This document shows positions 7,856 through 15,576 of a stretch of DNA of 35,048 bases, piece after piece. The position numbers and the translations under genes were made by a program. Source of the DNA: a bacterium (lineage in GTDB: Bacteria > Patescibacteriota > Minisyncoccia > UBA6257 > 2-01-FULL-56-20); contig JAJYDL010000005.1 in NCBI GenBank assembly GCA_021777495.1, positions 1 to 35,048 on the forward strand, given 5' to 3'. Under the pieces are notes generated by a model, which was not told where the DNA came from, did not search any database, and saw nothing but the letters and a program-made list of their open reading frames with translations. The stretch's first letter is position 1. Each line of letters begins with the position of its first letter.

Positions 7856-7984
7856 AATGGCACCCGGGCGCCCAATTTTGTTCTCGCTCCGCCCCTCGTT
7901 AATGGGTCCATCTTTGACGTTCCTCTTTACGATCATGCCCTCTCACCGGCGGAGATCGTAGCATTGTATAATGAAGAGAAGTAA
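7856..7984 (+). pseudogene. Remnant of the 3' end of a LamG-domain gene
   Basis: Translating 7901-7984 gives NGSIFDVPLYDHALSPAEIV, then ALYNEEK and a TAA stop. The true gene downstream ends NGTIQGVRLYNRALSPGEIQ, then ALYNAER and stop. Seventeen of these 27 residues are identical and both end at the same place. The frame stays open upstream to about 7826 but has no plausible start and soon loses LamG character. This looks like the tail of a second, mostly deleted LamG gene. At DNA level the two tails have diverged widely, so the copy is old. The rest of the 7812-7988 gap holds only AT-rich DNA and a GC-rich patch around 7861-7873. Confidence 0.6.
7967..7972 (+). promoter_or_regulatory. Probable -10 box of the prepilin-LamG gene
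   Basis: A perfect TATAAT lies inside the LamG remnant, formed by its Tyr-Asn codons. Initiation near 7979 would leave about 10 nt before the ATG at 7989, which argues against the ATG at 7971 because that codon overlaps the box. No convincing -35 box is seen. Confidence 0.5.
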
Positions 7985-7988
7985 GTTA

Positions 7989-9224
7989 ATGAAAAGCCGC
8001 TCCGCCTTCACCCTCATCGAGCTCTTGGTCGTCATCGCCATCATCGCCATCCTTGCGGTGGTCGTCGTTCTTGTCTTGAACCCCGCCCAGCTTCTTGCGC
8101 AAAGCCGCGATGCGAACCGGGTCTCCGACATGGCCACCCTCAGTTCCGCCGTTTCCCTATACACCACGGACCAGGCAGGAGCCGCTTCGTTTTCCCTTGG
8201 CACGACAACCAACACCTATGTGAGCATTCCCGATCCGAACAGCTCGAGCACGTGCGGCTCTCTCGCTATGATGTCGCTCGGCTCGAGCTCCTGGGCCTGC
8301 AGTACTCCTTCCGCATACCGTACGATCGCATCCTCCGGCTGGCTTCCCATCAATTTCAAAGCGATGAGCGCGGGAAGTCCTATCGGGTCGCTTCCCGTGG
8401 ACCCCGTGAACGCCTCATCTTCGGGTCTTTTTTATGCCTACAATACGAACGGCACTCAGTTCGAGATCACCGCGGATCTCGAATCGAGCAAGTACAAAGG
8501 GACGTATGGCAACAACCCCGTGATATCCCTCTTCCCCGAAGTTCTGAGCGAAGGCACCCCGGGCCTTTCCGCCCTCTATGATCCGCAGGGCCTTCTGGGC
8601 TATTGGCCCCTCAACGAGGGCACGGGCACTGTCGCGCTCGACAAATCGGGGAGTGGAAACAACGGGACGTGGTCGGGGACGCCGATCGGGACGAACGGGT
8701 CGTATTACGGCGCCGGCCTTCACCAAAATTCTGCGGGAGAATTTGACGGGAGCACGGATTATATAACGCCGCCGCTTGCCACCAATATATTCGCGAACGC
8801 CGCTCCGTTCACCGTTACGGGATGGATGAATCAGGCGGCGCTAAAATACGATAACGGCATTTTCGGCGTTTGCACCGCGAGTGTCGCGGACGAATGTCTC
8901 CATCTTGCGATACGAAGCGGAAATCTTTATATGGGATTTTACAGCGATGACCTTTTGGGCGGCACGACCGTTCCGGGAACTTGGTATTATCTTGCCTTCG
9001 TATATGCGGGAGGGGGAAACGGGATGCGCTATGTCTATCTGAATGGAGCGCTCGTGGCAAGCGGAGCAAGCTCGGCTTCCGGCCTGCAGGTTACCGCCAC
9101 CACCACGCCGGAAATAGGGGAGGACCAATTCGGCGTGACGAACGGTACGATTCAGGGCGTACGCCTCTATAATCGCGCGCTTTCGCCCGGGGAAATACAG
9201 GCACTCTACAACGCGGAACGCTGA
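7989..9224 (+). CDS. Type IV prepilin-like protein with C-terminal LamG domain
   Basis: From the ATG at 7989 the product is 411 residues. It starts with a short basic leader and the class III signal AFTLIELLVVIAIIAIL (residues 6-22), the hydrophobic helix used for pilus assembly and prepilin-peptidase processing. Cleavage would fall between Ala6 and Phe7; Ala replaces the usual Gly at -1. A pilin-like middle region with two Cys (89 and 104) follows. Residues 201-411 form a concanavalin/LamG-like domain, recognisable from GLLGYWPLNEGTGT, GEFDGSTDYI, FTVTGWM and the terminal RLYNRALSPGEIQALYN. Such fusions suggest a minor pilin that displays a carbohydrate- or protein-binding head. No other pilus genes are in the window. 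Confidence 0.85.
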   Translation: MKSRSAFTLIELLVVIAIIAILAVVVVLVLNPAQLLAQSRDANRVSDMATLSSAVSLYTTDQAGAASFSLGTTTNTYVSIPDPNSSSTCGSLAMMSLGSSSWACSTPSAYRTIASSGWLPINFKAMSAGSPIGSLPVDPVNASSSGLFYAYNTNGTQFEITADLESSKYKGTYGNNPVISLFPEVLSEGTPGLSALYDPQGLLGYWPLNEGTGTVALDKSGSGNNGTWSGTPIGTNGSYYGAGLHQNSAGEFDGSTDYITPPLATNIFANAAPFTVTGWMNQAALKYDNGIFGVCTASVADECLHLAIRSGNLYMGFYSDDLLGGTTVPGTWYYLAFVYAGGGNGMRYVYLNGALVASGASSASGLQVTATTTPEIGEDQFGVTNGTIQGVRLYNRALSPGEIQALYNAER

Positions 9225-9230
9225 ACCGGC

Positions 9231-9236
9231 TATAAT
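9231..9236 (+). promoter_or_regulatory. -10 box of the DUF763 gene, predicted leaderless
   Basis: A perfect TATAAT ends six nt before the ATG at 9243. No Shine-Dalgarno sequence is present and no consensus -35 box is obvious. Confidence 0.6.
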
Positions 9237-9242
9237 AGAGGC

Positions 9243-10412
9243 ATGATCCAGCGCGGCATCGCCTCGTTCGGCCTCGACAGCGGCCATTGCCCGCCATGGC
9301 TCTTCGAGCGCATGGTGAAGCTTGGACGCGAGATGATGTACGTGCTCGTGGCGGAATACGGTCCCGATGAGTTCATAAAGCGGATTGCGGACCCGGTCTG
9401 GTTCCAATCGCTCGGTACGGTGCTCGCATTCGACTGGAACGCGAGCGGGCTCACCACGATCCTCACCGCCGCGCTCAAGGAAGCGATCCGGGGGCATGAA
9501 GCGGATTTCGGCATCGCGATCGCGGGAGGAAAGGGGAAAACCTCGCGCAAAGCGCCCGACGAGATACTTCGGTGGGGCGAGCGCCTTTTATTGCCGTCCG
9601 CGCAGGCGGAGAATCTTGTCTACAATTCCAAAATGAGCGCAAAGGTGGATTCTGCGCTCGTGCAGGACGGATTCCAGCTGTATCATCATGCCTTCTTCTT
9701 CTCGCGCAACGGCGCATGGGCGGTCGTCCAGCAGGGAATGAACGCAGAAGCGCAGACGGCGCGCCGCTATCACTGGTTCTCCGAGGATGTGAACGATCTT
9801 GTCTCGGATCCGCATTCCGGAATATCGTCTCCGATCACCATAAAGACGGTGCTTGATATGAGCGCATCGAAAAGCGACCGTTCGCGGGAAATATCGACGG
9901 AGCTTGTGCAGGCGGGCTATGCGACGCTCATGAAGGACATCACGCTCCTCAGGAAGTATTCCACAAGGCTCTCACAGATGGCGAAAGTCGAGATCGGAGG
10001 CGACGGCAGGCCGAGCCGGCAGCTCACGCTCCTCAACCTCGAGACGCGGGAGTTCAAATATCATCCCGTCGTCCATGAGGATTTCGCGAAGAGCAGATAT
10101 CTCGAGAAGATTCTCGCGAAAGTGACCGACGAAAAGCCCGAAACTTACGAACGGTTCCTGGCAACGGAAGGTGTCGGCGCGAAAACCGTCCGTGCGCTCG
10201 CGCTTGTGGGCGAGATTATCTACGGCGCGGAACCTTCCTATGAAGATCCCGCGCGATACAGCTTTGCGCACGGCGGAAAGGACGCAACGCCGTATCCCGT
10301 GGACCGAAGGACATATGATCGGACGATCATGATGCTCGGCGATGCCGTACGAAAGACGAAGCTTCCGCCCGCGGATAAGCAAAAGGCCCTCGATCGCTTG
10401 CGCCGTGCATGA
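9243..10412 (+). CDS. DUF763 family protein
   Basis: This 389-residue protein matches the DUF763 family found in archaea and bacteria. It starts RGIASFGLDSGHCPPWLFERM, with the characteristic Gly-Cys-Pro-Pro segment, and contains VWFQSLGTVLAFDWNASG. Other recognisable features are YHHAFFFSRNGAWAVVQQGM and the C-terminal HGGKDATPYPVDRRTYD. The segment GVGAKTVRALALVGEII resembles a helix-hairpin-helix, which would suggest nucleic-acid binding, but the biochemical role of the family is not established. The gene lies between the prepilin and the small membrane-protein pair, each with its own -10 box, so it is probably a separate transcript. Confidence 0.88.
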   Translation: MIQRGIASFGLDSGHCPPWLFERMVKLGREMMYVLVAEYGPDEFIKRIADPVWFQSLGTVLAFDWNASGLTTILTAALKEAIRGHEADFGIAIAGGKGKTSRKAPDEILRWGERLLLPSAQAENLVYNSKMSAKVDSALVQDGFQLYHHAFFFSRNGAWAVVQQGMNAEAQTARRYHWFSEDVNDLVSDPHSGISSPITIKTVLDMSASKSDRSREISTELVQAGYATLMKDITLLRKYSTRLSQMAKVEIGGDGRPSRQLTLLNLETREFKYHPVVHEDFAKSRYLEKILAKVTDEKPETYERFLATEGVGAKTVRALALVGEIIYGAEPSYEDPARYSFAHGGKDATPYPVDRRTYDRTIMMLGDAVRKTKLPPADKQKALDRLRRA

Positions 10413-10419
10413 GGCCCTG

Positions 10420-10428
10420 TGGTATACT
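10420..10428 (+). promoter_or_regulatory. Extended -10 promoter of the 10435 gene, predicted leaderless
   Basis: TGG followed by TATACT (10423-10428) forms an extended -10 element. Six nt separate it from the ATG at 10435. TTGCGC at 10398-10403 is a possible -35 box with a long 19-nt spacer. Confidence 0.6.
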
Positions 10429-10434
10429 CATACT

Positions 10435-10740
10435 ATGAGTACGCTGATCCATGCGGACATATTCTTTTTTGTAACGACCTTCGCGGTGATCGTTGTGGCG
10501 GTCGCGCTCACGGTGGCGCTTATTTACCTCGCGAAAGTCCTTTCGGACATCAAGGATATCACGGGGCAGCTCAAGGAAGAGACGCGGCTTTTCCGCGGCG
10601 ACATCGCCGATCTCCGCGCCAACGTAAGGAAGGAAGGCTTTCGGATCGAGGCGTTCTTCGGCTTCCTTAAATCGCTCCTGCGCCGCACGGGTTCCGCGGC
10701 GAAAAGGTCGGCATCAAAGACGGTAAAGAAAAAGGAATAG
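10435..10740 (+). CDS. Small membrane protein, DUF948/YtxG-like
   Basis: The product is about 101 residues from the ATG at 10435, chosen because a -10 box ends six nt upstream; the frame also reads back into DUF763. One transmembrane helix (about residues 10-32) is followed by a coiled-coil-like segment, LSDIKDITGQLKEETRLFRGDIADLR, and a basic Lys/Arg/Ala-rich tail. The plan resembles DUF948 proteins such as YtxG. The next gene, seven nt away, looks like YtxH, so the pair may match the ytxG-ytxH arrangement of Bacillus. Function is unknown. Confidence 0.65.
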   Translation: MSTLIHADIFFFVTTFAVIVVAVALTVALIYLAKVLSDIKDITGQLKEETRLFRGDIADLRANVRKEGFRIEAFFGFLKSLLRRTGSAAKRSASKTVKKKE

Positions 10741-10747
10741 AACATCA

Positions 10748-11182
10748 ATGAAGGCATCGAAAAAAGCAAAGATCATAAAGGGCGCGGAGATAGGCGGCGC
10801 CATCACGGCAGCTCTTCTCGCGGCATCCGCGGGGGCATATCTCCTTTCCGAAAAGAAAAATCGCACCAAGGCGAACGCGTGGGCGCAGAAGGCCCGTAAA
10901 GAGGTCGCGGCAAAGGCAAAGAAGGCCGAGCGCCTCGGAAAAGCGGGTTATAGTGCGATCGTGGATCAGGTCCTTGCACGGTACGGATCGCTCGAGGATG
11001 TGAGCGTGCGCGACCTTGCGGCAGCGGGACGCGAGCTCAAATCGCACTGGAGCGCCATCGAAGCGCATGCGATGAAGATCGCGAAGGCAAAAGCGGCCTC
11101 CATGAAAAAGGCGAATGCTCCCGCACGACGGTCTTCGGTAAAGAAAGCGGCCGGGAAGAAGAAAACAGTGCGGCGTCGATAA
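10748..11182 (+). CDS. Membrane-anchored basic protein, YtxH-like
   Basis: This 144-residue protein has one N-terminal transmembrane segment (about 17-34, AGG-type small residues) followed by a long Lys/Ala-rich helix. The tail is extremely basic (residues about 105-144, ending KKAAGKKKTVRRR) and resembles a histone H1-like tail. The N-terminal plan resembles YtxH-type proteins. It is the second gene of an operon with the DUF948-like gene and is followed by a strong terminator. The tail could bind nucleic acid or acidic polymer, but nothing in the sequence proves this. Confidence 0.65.
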   Translation: MKASKKAKIIKGAEIGGAITAALLAASAGAYLLSEKKNRTKANAWAQKARKEVAAKAKKAERLGKAGYSAIVDQVLARYGSLEDVSVRDLAAAGRELKSHWSAIEAHAMKIAKAKAASMKKANAPARRSSVKKAAGKKKTVRRR

Positions 11183-11197
11183 GCGGTTGCGTGTTGT

Positions 11198-11226
11198 AAA
11201 ATCCCCTCGTATACGAGGGGATTTTT
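11198..11226. terminator. Rho-independent terminator, perfect palindrome
   Basis: The sequence 11198-11225 is a perfect 28-nt palindrome (14-bp arms, core CCCCTCGTATACGAGGGG), ending in T5. It starts 16 nt after the YtxH-like stop. The A run on the left could also stop transcription from the other strand, but no gene there needs it. Confidence 0.85.
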
Positions 11227-11236
11227 GTTGGAACAA

Positions 11237-11265
11237 TTGCCAAAGCCGTCATTTTTTGTTATAAA
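11237..11265 (+). promoter_or_regulatory. Promoter of the 11312 gene
   Basis: TTGCCA (11237-11242) and TATAAA (11260-11265) are spaced 17 nt. Transcription should begin near 11272, leaving a leader of about 40 nt with GGAGG at 11301-11305, six nt before a GTG start. Confidence 0.7.
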
Positions 11266-11311
11266 GCGATAAGCAAAGGTCCCGGGAAAGGGATCTTTCG
11301 GGAGGGGTCCT

Positions 11312-11881
11312 GTGTTTTTGAATATCGGCTTTTCGGCTGCGGCACGGCAGCTGCAGCGTGATGGCGCCATTCCGGCACGCGATTCGTTCATTGCGGAGGC
11401 ATTACGGAAACGCGGATACTTCGTATACCCGCTGCTTTCAGAGATCGCATCCGCCATGTTCATTCTTGGCTGGATGATGATTCTTGTGGTCGTACTCTCG
11501 GTGTTTCTGATAAACCCCGAAACGCCGGCAGCGATCGATCGTGACGGGGAGATGATCGTGTTCCTGCTTACCCTCGCGATATTCACCATCATCGGAAGCT
11601 TTTTCCTTATCACGCACGACGGGGCGGGAGAGCTTCTCGAGCTTTCACACCACCTTGGAATTCCGCCGGAAAAGATGGTGCGTCTCGAAAAACGAGAGTT
11701 GCGCGCGCTCGCGCATATCCGAATGAATGCGGCGGAAGCGCGCAAAGAAGAGCTTGCAAAGGAAACGACCCCGCGGGCAAGCGAAGCGCGTATCGACTAC
11801 AACATCAAAAGGCGCACGTTCTACGATTACGGACTGTTCCTCGAGGAAGATCTTAAAGCGGAGGCCGCCGTGCGATCGTAA
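11312..11881 (+). CDS. Hypothetical membrane protein, 189 aa
   Basis: The GTG start is fixed by GGAGG six nt upstream. The protein has a cytoplasmic-looking N terminus and two strong transmembrane segments, about residues 45-68 and 82-100. A long charged helical tail follows, rich in Glu, Lys, Arg and Ala (for example RLEKRELRALAHIRMNAAEARKEEL). I do not recognise the family. It has its own promoter and terminator and is convergent with the MacB-like operon. A stress- or filament-associated membrane anchor would fit the layout, but that is a guess. Confidence 0.65.
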   Translation: MFLNIGFSAAARQLQRDGAIPARDSFIAEALRKRGYFVYPLLSEIASAMFILGWMMILVVVLSVFLINPETPAAIDRDGEMIVFLLTLAIFTIIGSFFLITHDGAGELLELSHHLGIPPEKMVRLEKRELRALAHIRMNAAEARKEELAKETTPRASEARIDYNIKRRTFYDYGLFLEEDLKAEAAVRS

Positions 11882-11900
11882 GGCGCCGCCGTTCTCTACC

Positions 11901-11931
11901 GCCTGCAATGCTTCCGCGTTGCAGGCTTTTT
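11901..11931 (+). terminator. Rho-independent terminator
   Basis: GCCTGCAA (11901-11908) pairs with TTGCAGGC (11919-11926) around a 10-nt loop, followed by TTTTTATT. It terminates the 11312 gene and abuts the end of the convergent permease gene. Confidence 0.85.
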
Positions 11932-13177
11932 ATTCGTATCGCAGGGCTTCCACGGGGCTCTTCCGGGCGGCTTGGCGCGCGGGATAGAGGCCGAATGCGA
12001 TTCCCGTAATCGAAGAGACCGCGACGGCAAGGAGGATCGCGGAAAGGGGAAATTCGAACGTCCACACGATGCCGGCAAAGCGGTTGATGGCGAACCACGC
12101 GGCCCATACGACGAGACCGCCGAGCGCGATGCCGATCACGCCCCCCACCACGGTGAGCATGACCGATTCCACGAGGAATTGCTGGAGGATATCCGCATCC
12201 GTCGCTCCCACGGATTTCCGGAGGCCGATCTCCCTCGTGCGTTCGATGACCGAGACGAGCATGATGTTCATGATGCCGATGCCTCCGACGATGAGCGAGA
12301 TCGACGCGATGGCGGCAAGGAACATGGTGAGGATCGAGGTAATGTTGCCGAGGAGGGAAAGGACGTCCTGTTGGGTCTCGATCGTGAAGTCGTCCTTGTT
12401 GGGGTCCGTGATGCCGTGGTCCTGTTCGAGAATCGTCTGTACGCGCGACTTCACGAAGTCGATGTTATAGGCGGGGTTCGCCTGGACCATGATATCGTTG
12501 AAATAGGTGATGCCGAGCATCTGCGTCTGGGCGACGGTGATCGGGACGATCACTATATTGTCCTGATCGATGCCGAAGGCCCCCGTTCCCTTCTTTTCAA
12601 GCACGCCGACGATACGGAATTGGATATTCTTTACGTTGATATATTGGCCGACGGGATCGGAGGCGCTTCCGAAGAGAGTGGCGGCGAGCGACGATCCGAT
12701 GACCGCGACATGGTTGTAGGCGGACACGTCGTCGGCGGTGAAGGGATATCCGTTCGCTACGCCGAAGTTCCGGACGGTGAAAAAGTTCGCGGGCACGCCG
12801 TCGAAAGTCACGGTCTCGCTGTTGTCCTGGAAGCTCGCGGGCGCCTGTCCTCGCACCTCTTCGGTCACCGCGGAGATCGAGGGATCGCGGGAAAGCGCGT
12901 CGACGTCCTGCTGTTTGAGGCTCGTCACGATGATCCCTTGGGCCTGGGCGGGGGAGGAGAGACGGCCGTTCGTCGATCCTCCGGGGATGACGATGACGAG
13001 GTTGGATCCGAGGCCCTGCACCTGGCCGAGGATGTAATCCTGGGCGGATGCGCCGATGGACATGAGGACGATCACGGAGGAGATGCCGATCACGATGCCG
13101 AGCATGGTGAGGAGCGATCGCATTTTTCCGTGCTTCAAGGTCGATTGCGAGGATCGGACAAGGTCGTTGATGCGCAT
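11930..13177 (-). CDS. MacB/FtsX-type ABC transporter permease
   Basis: This 415-residue permease has one N-terminal transmembrane helix (about 22-42, with the typical GKMRSLLTMLGIVIGISSVI start). A large extracytoplasmic MacB-type domain follows, and three transmembrane helices close the C-terminal third. The segment GGIGIMNIMLVSVIERTREIGLRKSVGA is the hallmark FtsX-domain motif. It works with the ATPase and adaptor encoded just upstream. Such systems move substrates from the outer membrane face by a mechanotransmission cycle in didermic bacteria; the substrate here is unknown. The gene follows the ATPase by 15 nt and is last in the operon. Confidence 0.92.
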   Translation of the reverse strand: MRINDLVRSSQSTLKHGKMRSLLTMLGIVIGISSVIVLMSIGASAQDYILGQVQGLGSNLVIVIPGGSTNGRLSSPAQAQGIIVTSLKQQDVDALSRDPSISAVTEEVRGQAPASFQDNSETVTFDGVPANFFTVRNFGVANGYPFTADDVSAYNHVAVIGSSLAATLFGSASDPVGQYINVKNIQFRIVGVLEKKGTGAFGIDQDNIVIVPITVAQTQMLGITYFNDIMVQANPAYNIDFVKSRVQTILEQDHGITDPNKDDFTIETQQDVLSLLGNITSILTMFLAAIASISLIVGGIGIMNIMLVSVIERTREIGLRKSVGATDADILQQFLVESVMLTVVGGVIGIALGGLVVWAAWFAINRFAGIVWTFEFPLSAILLAVAVSSITGIAFGLYPARQAARKSPVEALRYE

Positions 13178-13192
13178 GGCGTTCGTGGTGTG

Positions 13193-13921
13193 CTATTTCA
13201 GGAATTGCTCGCGCGAGCGGTGGGGATTCGAGACCGGCGTGTCGCTTTCGATGAGGCCGTCGCGGAGGCGGATGATGCGGTCGGCGAACTCGGCGGTGTT
13301 CGTTTCGTGCGTCACGAGCACCACGGTCCTTCCGTTGCGATTGAGGCCGTCGAGGATGCCCATCACCTGGGCGCCCGACGCGGAGTCGAGGTTTCCCGTA
13401 GGTTCATCGGCAAAGATGATATCGGGATCGTTCACGAGCGCGCGTGCGATCGCGATGCGCTGTTTCTGCCCTCCGGAAAGTTTCGCGGTTTCGACATATA
13501 TCTTTTCTTCGAGTCCGACGGCGCGGATGGCGTCCTCGACGAGCTTTTTCCGCGCGGAAACGGGAACGTCGGAATAGATAAGGGGGATCTCTACGTTTTC
13601 GTAGGATGTGAGCCGCGTGAGGAGATTGAACGACTGGAAGACGAAGCCGATGCTCTTGTTCCGTATGTGGGCGAGGTCGATGTTTGAAAGCTCCTCCGTC
13701 CGCCGCCCGAGGAAGGAGTAGGTGCCGCCGGTGTGGCGGTCGAGGAAGCTCAGGATCTGCACGAGCGTGGATTTCCCCGATCCCGAAGGGCCCATGATCG
13801 AGACGAAATCGCCTTTTTTAATGGTGAACGAAACACCACGGAGGGCGGAGGTGGTTTCGCCCTCATCCACATAATCCTTCTTGAGGCCCTCGACGTGTAT
13901 CACGTCCGGTGCGTCCGTCAT
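13193..13921 (-). CDS. MacB/LolD-type ABC transporter ATP-binding protein
   Basis: The 242-residue ATPase has all motifs intact: Walker A GPSGSGKST, signature LSGGQKQRIAIARAL, and Walker B IIFADEPTGNLD followed by the H-loop LVTHE. The NLDS form after Walker B is typical of the LolD/MacB/FtsE group that pairs with FtsX-type permeases. It lies two nt after the adaptor gene and 15 nt before the permease gene, so all three form one operon transcribed from the promoter upstream of the adaptor. Confidence 0.94.
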   Translation of the reverse strand: MTDAPDVIHVEGLKKDYVDEGETTSALRGVSFTIKKGDFVSIMGPSGSGKSTLVQILSFLDRHTGGTYSFLGRRTEELSNIDLAHIRNKSIGFVFQSFNLLTRLTSYENVEIPLIYSDVPVSARKKLVEDAIRAVGLEEKIYVETAKLSGGQKQRIAIARALVNDPDIIFADEPTGNLDSASGAQVMGILDGLNRNGRTVVLVTHETNTAEFADRIIRLRDGLIESDTPVSNPHRSREQFLK

Positions 13922-13923
13922 TG

Positions 13924-15507
13924 CTATTGCGCCTTAAGGCCCACATTCACGACCTGCTGCCCCTCGGTAAGTCCCGAAAGGATCTCGACGTTTCCGTTCT
14001 GGTCCCGGATGCCGAGCGTGACGGGAATCTGGGTCTCTTTGCGGTTCTTGAGGATATCGACGTAGGTTCCGCTCGCGTTCTGGATGATCGCATACTGGGG
14101 GAGGATGAGGGCGTTCTGATCGGTCTGGGTGTTGATATCGAGGTTTGCGGTGAGACCGCTTTTGATCCGCGCATCCGGCGCGTTGAAGGATGTCTTCACA
14201 AGATAATCCACCACGCCTCCCTGGATCGTTTCCGCGGGATCGATATAGAAGACCTTGCCCTGGAACGTCTCGCCGGGGAATGCGTCGAACGTCATAGTTA
14301 CGGCGTCGCCGATGGAGATCTTGCCTATATCGGTCTCGGGCACATAGGCATCCACTTCAAAATGGTTCGCGGAGATGATCGAGGTGATCGTCTGTCCGGC
14401 GATGGCGACCTCTCCGACCTTCGCGTTCTGCACCGTCACGACGCCGTCGATAGGGGAGGTGAGCGTTGCGTTGGCGATCTGGACTTTGATGTTCTGTACG
14501 TTCGCCTGAGCCTGCGCCACCTGCGCCTGCTGGGCCGCGATCGCCTGGGACGTGGATCCCGCAAGGGTGGCGGCAAGCTGTGCATTCGCCTGGGCGACGG
14601 CCGCATCCTCGGATGCAATGGCCTGCTGGAGCGTCGAAATTGCGGCTGCCGCCGTGTTTGCCTCCGTGATCGCGCTTGCGACGTCGTTTTTATATGCCGC
14701 CGTAGCGGTGTTTGAGACGCCCGTCGCATCGACGACCGCCGCCGCATCGGTATTGAGGAGCGACGTGACGACGGAGAGGTGATCCGCCGAATTCGAGAGC
14801 GCGGCGGCAAGGGTCGACGTGGAGTAGGTGGTGGTCGCCGAGGAAAGCGCCGCAATCTCGTTGGCCCACGCGTCGAGAACGGAACCTACCTGGAGGCGTT
14901 CGTTGTTCGCGTCATTCACGATCTGGGAATCGCTTACGGAGAAGGAAAGCTGGGGATTTGTGGAATCGGGATTGTTGTAGAATGTGCCTATCTGGTTGCG
15001 CACCGCGTCGGTTGCCTTCGCATAGGCATCCGCAACGGCATTCGGAATGCTTGAATAGGAGTTGGCGAGGGTCTGTTTTGCGGCGGCGACCGCGGTCTGC
15101 GATACCTGGATCGTCTGAGGGGTGGGTCCTGCCTGAAGGTTTTCAAGGGTCGCCTGCGCGGCGTCCACTGCCGCCTGGGCCTGGGCGAGCTGCGCCTGAA
15201 GAGCATTCGTGTCGATCTGTACGAGGACGGTTCCGTTGCTCACCCGATCACCCGCGTTCTTATAGACCGCGGCGATCGTCCCTCCCGAGGGGAAGGAGAG
15301 ATCCACGCTGTTGATGGGGGTTGTGTTTCCGGTCACGCTCACCACCTGGGTGATGGTCCCTTTCGTGACGGAAACAAATTGATAGCTTTGGCGGTTCCCC
15401 GCCGCGATCCAAAAATATATCCCTCCCGCGACGACGATGACCGCTGCGGTGATGATGATTGCCTTTTTCTTGCCCCCGCCCACGACGCGCATGATAGGTG
15501 ATTGCAT
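13924..15507 (-). CDS. HlyD/MacA-type membrane fusion (adaptor) protein
   Basis: The 527-residue protein has an N-terminal transmembrane anchor (about 15-34), then a biotinyl-lipoyl half-motif (SFPSGGTIAAVYKNAGDRV). A long Ala/Gln-rich coiled-coil hairpin follows (AQLAQAQAAVDAAQATLENL and further repeats), longer than in E. coli MacA. The second lipoyl half (SPIDGVVTVQNAKVGEVA) and beta-barrel domains close the protein. Adaptors link an inner-membrane exporter to an outer partner. Patescibacteria are thought to lack a standard outer membrane, so its partner is unclear. It is first in the three-gene operon and its promoter directly abuts the ATG. Confidence 0.9.
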   Translation of the reverse strand: MQSPIMRVVGGGKKKAIIITAAVIVVAGGIYFWIAAGNRQSYQFVSVTKGTITQVVSVTGNTTPINSVDLSFPSGGTIAAVYKNAGDRVSNGTVLVQIDTNALQAQLAQAQAAVDAAQATLENLQAGPTPQTIQVSQTAVAAAKQTLANSYSSIPNAVADAYAKATDAVRNQIGTFYNNPDSTNPQLSFSVSDSQIVNDANNERLQVGSVLDAWANEIAALSSATTTYSTSTLAAALSNSADHLSVVTSLLNTDAAAVVDATGVSNTATAAYKNDVASAITEANTAAAAISTLQQAIASEDAAVAQANAQLAATLAGSTSQAIAAQQAQVAQAQANVQNIKVQIANATLTSPIDGVVTVQNAKVGEVAIAGQTITSIISANHFEVDAYVPETDIGKISIGDAVTMTFDAFPGETFQGKVFYIDPAETIQGGVVDYLVKTSFNAPDARIKSGLTANLDINTQTDQNALILPQYAIIQNASGTYVDILKNRKETQIPVTLGIRDQNGNVEILSGLTEGQQVVNVGLKAQ

Positions 15508-15515
15508 ATTTTTTG

Positions 15516-15524
15516 ATTATACCA
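15516..15524 (-). promoter_or_regulatory. Extended -10 promoter of the MacA-like operon, predicted leaderless
   Basis: On the minus strand TGG is followed by a perfect TATAAT (15521-15516), eight nt before the ATG at 15507. The weak TGGCAT 17 nt upstream fits a promoter that relies on the extended -10 element. No Shine-Dalgarno sequence is present. Confidence 0.7.
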
Positions 15525-15548
15525 CGCGGAACGCCGATATGCCATGCC

Positions 15549-15576
15549 TTGCCACGCGGCGCCCAGGGTGTATAGT
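15549..15576 (+). promoter_or_regulatory. Promoter of the DrrAB-like exporter
   Basis: TTGCCA (15549-15554) and TATAGT (15571-15576) are spaced 16 nt. The transcript would start near 15583, with AAAGGG (15611-15616) seven nt before the ATG at 15624. The -10 box is overlapped by the inverted repeat at 15572-15592. Confidence 0.55.

Noticed and set aside
7859-7873. GC-rich patch after pepA as a terminator
   Set aside because: The arms around 7859-7873 have a mismatch and almost no loop, and the T run is short, so a terminator is not convincing.
7971-7991. ATG at 7971 as the prepilin start
   Set aside because: This ATG lies inside the TATAAT box. The ATG at 7989 gives a normal short prepilin leader.
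11972-13687. A plus-strand open frame of 571 codons opposite the MacB-like permease and ATPase
   Set aside because: Antisense to two genes with intact motifs. The composition is dominated by Asp, Gly, Arg and His with no recognisable domain and no promoter or ribosome-binding site.
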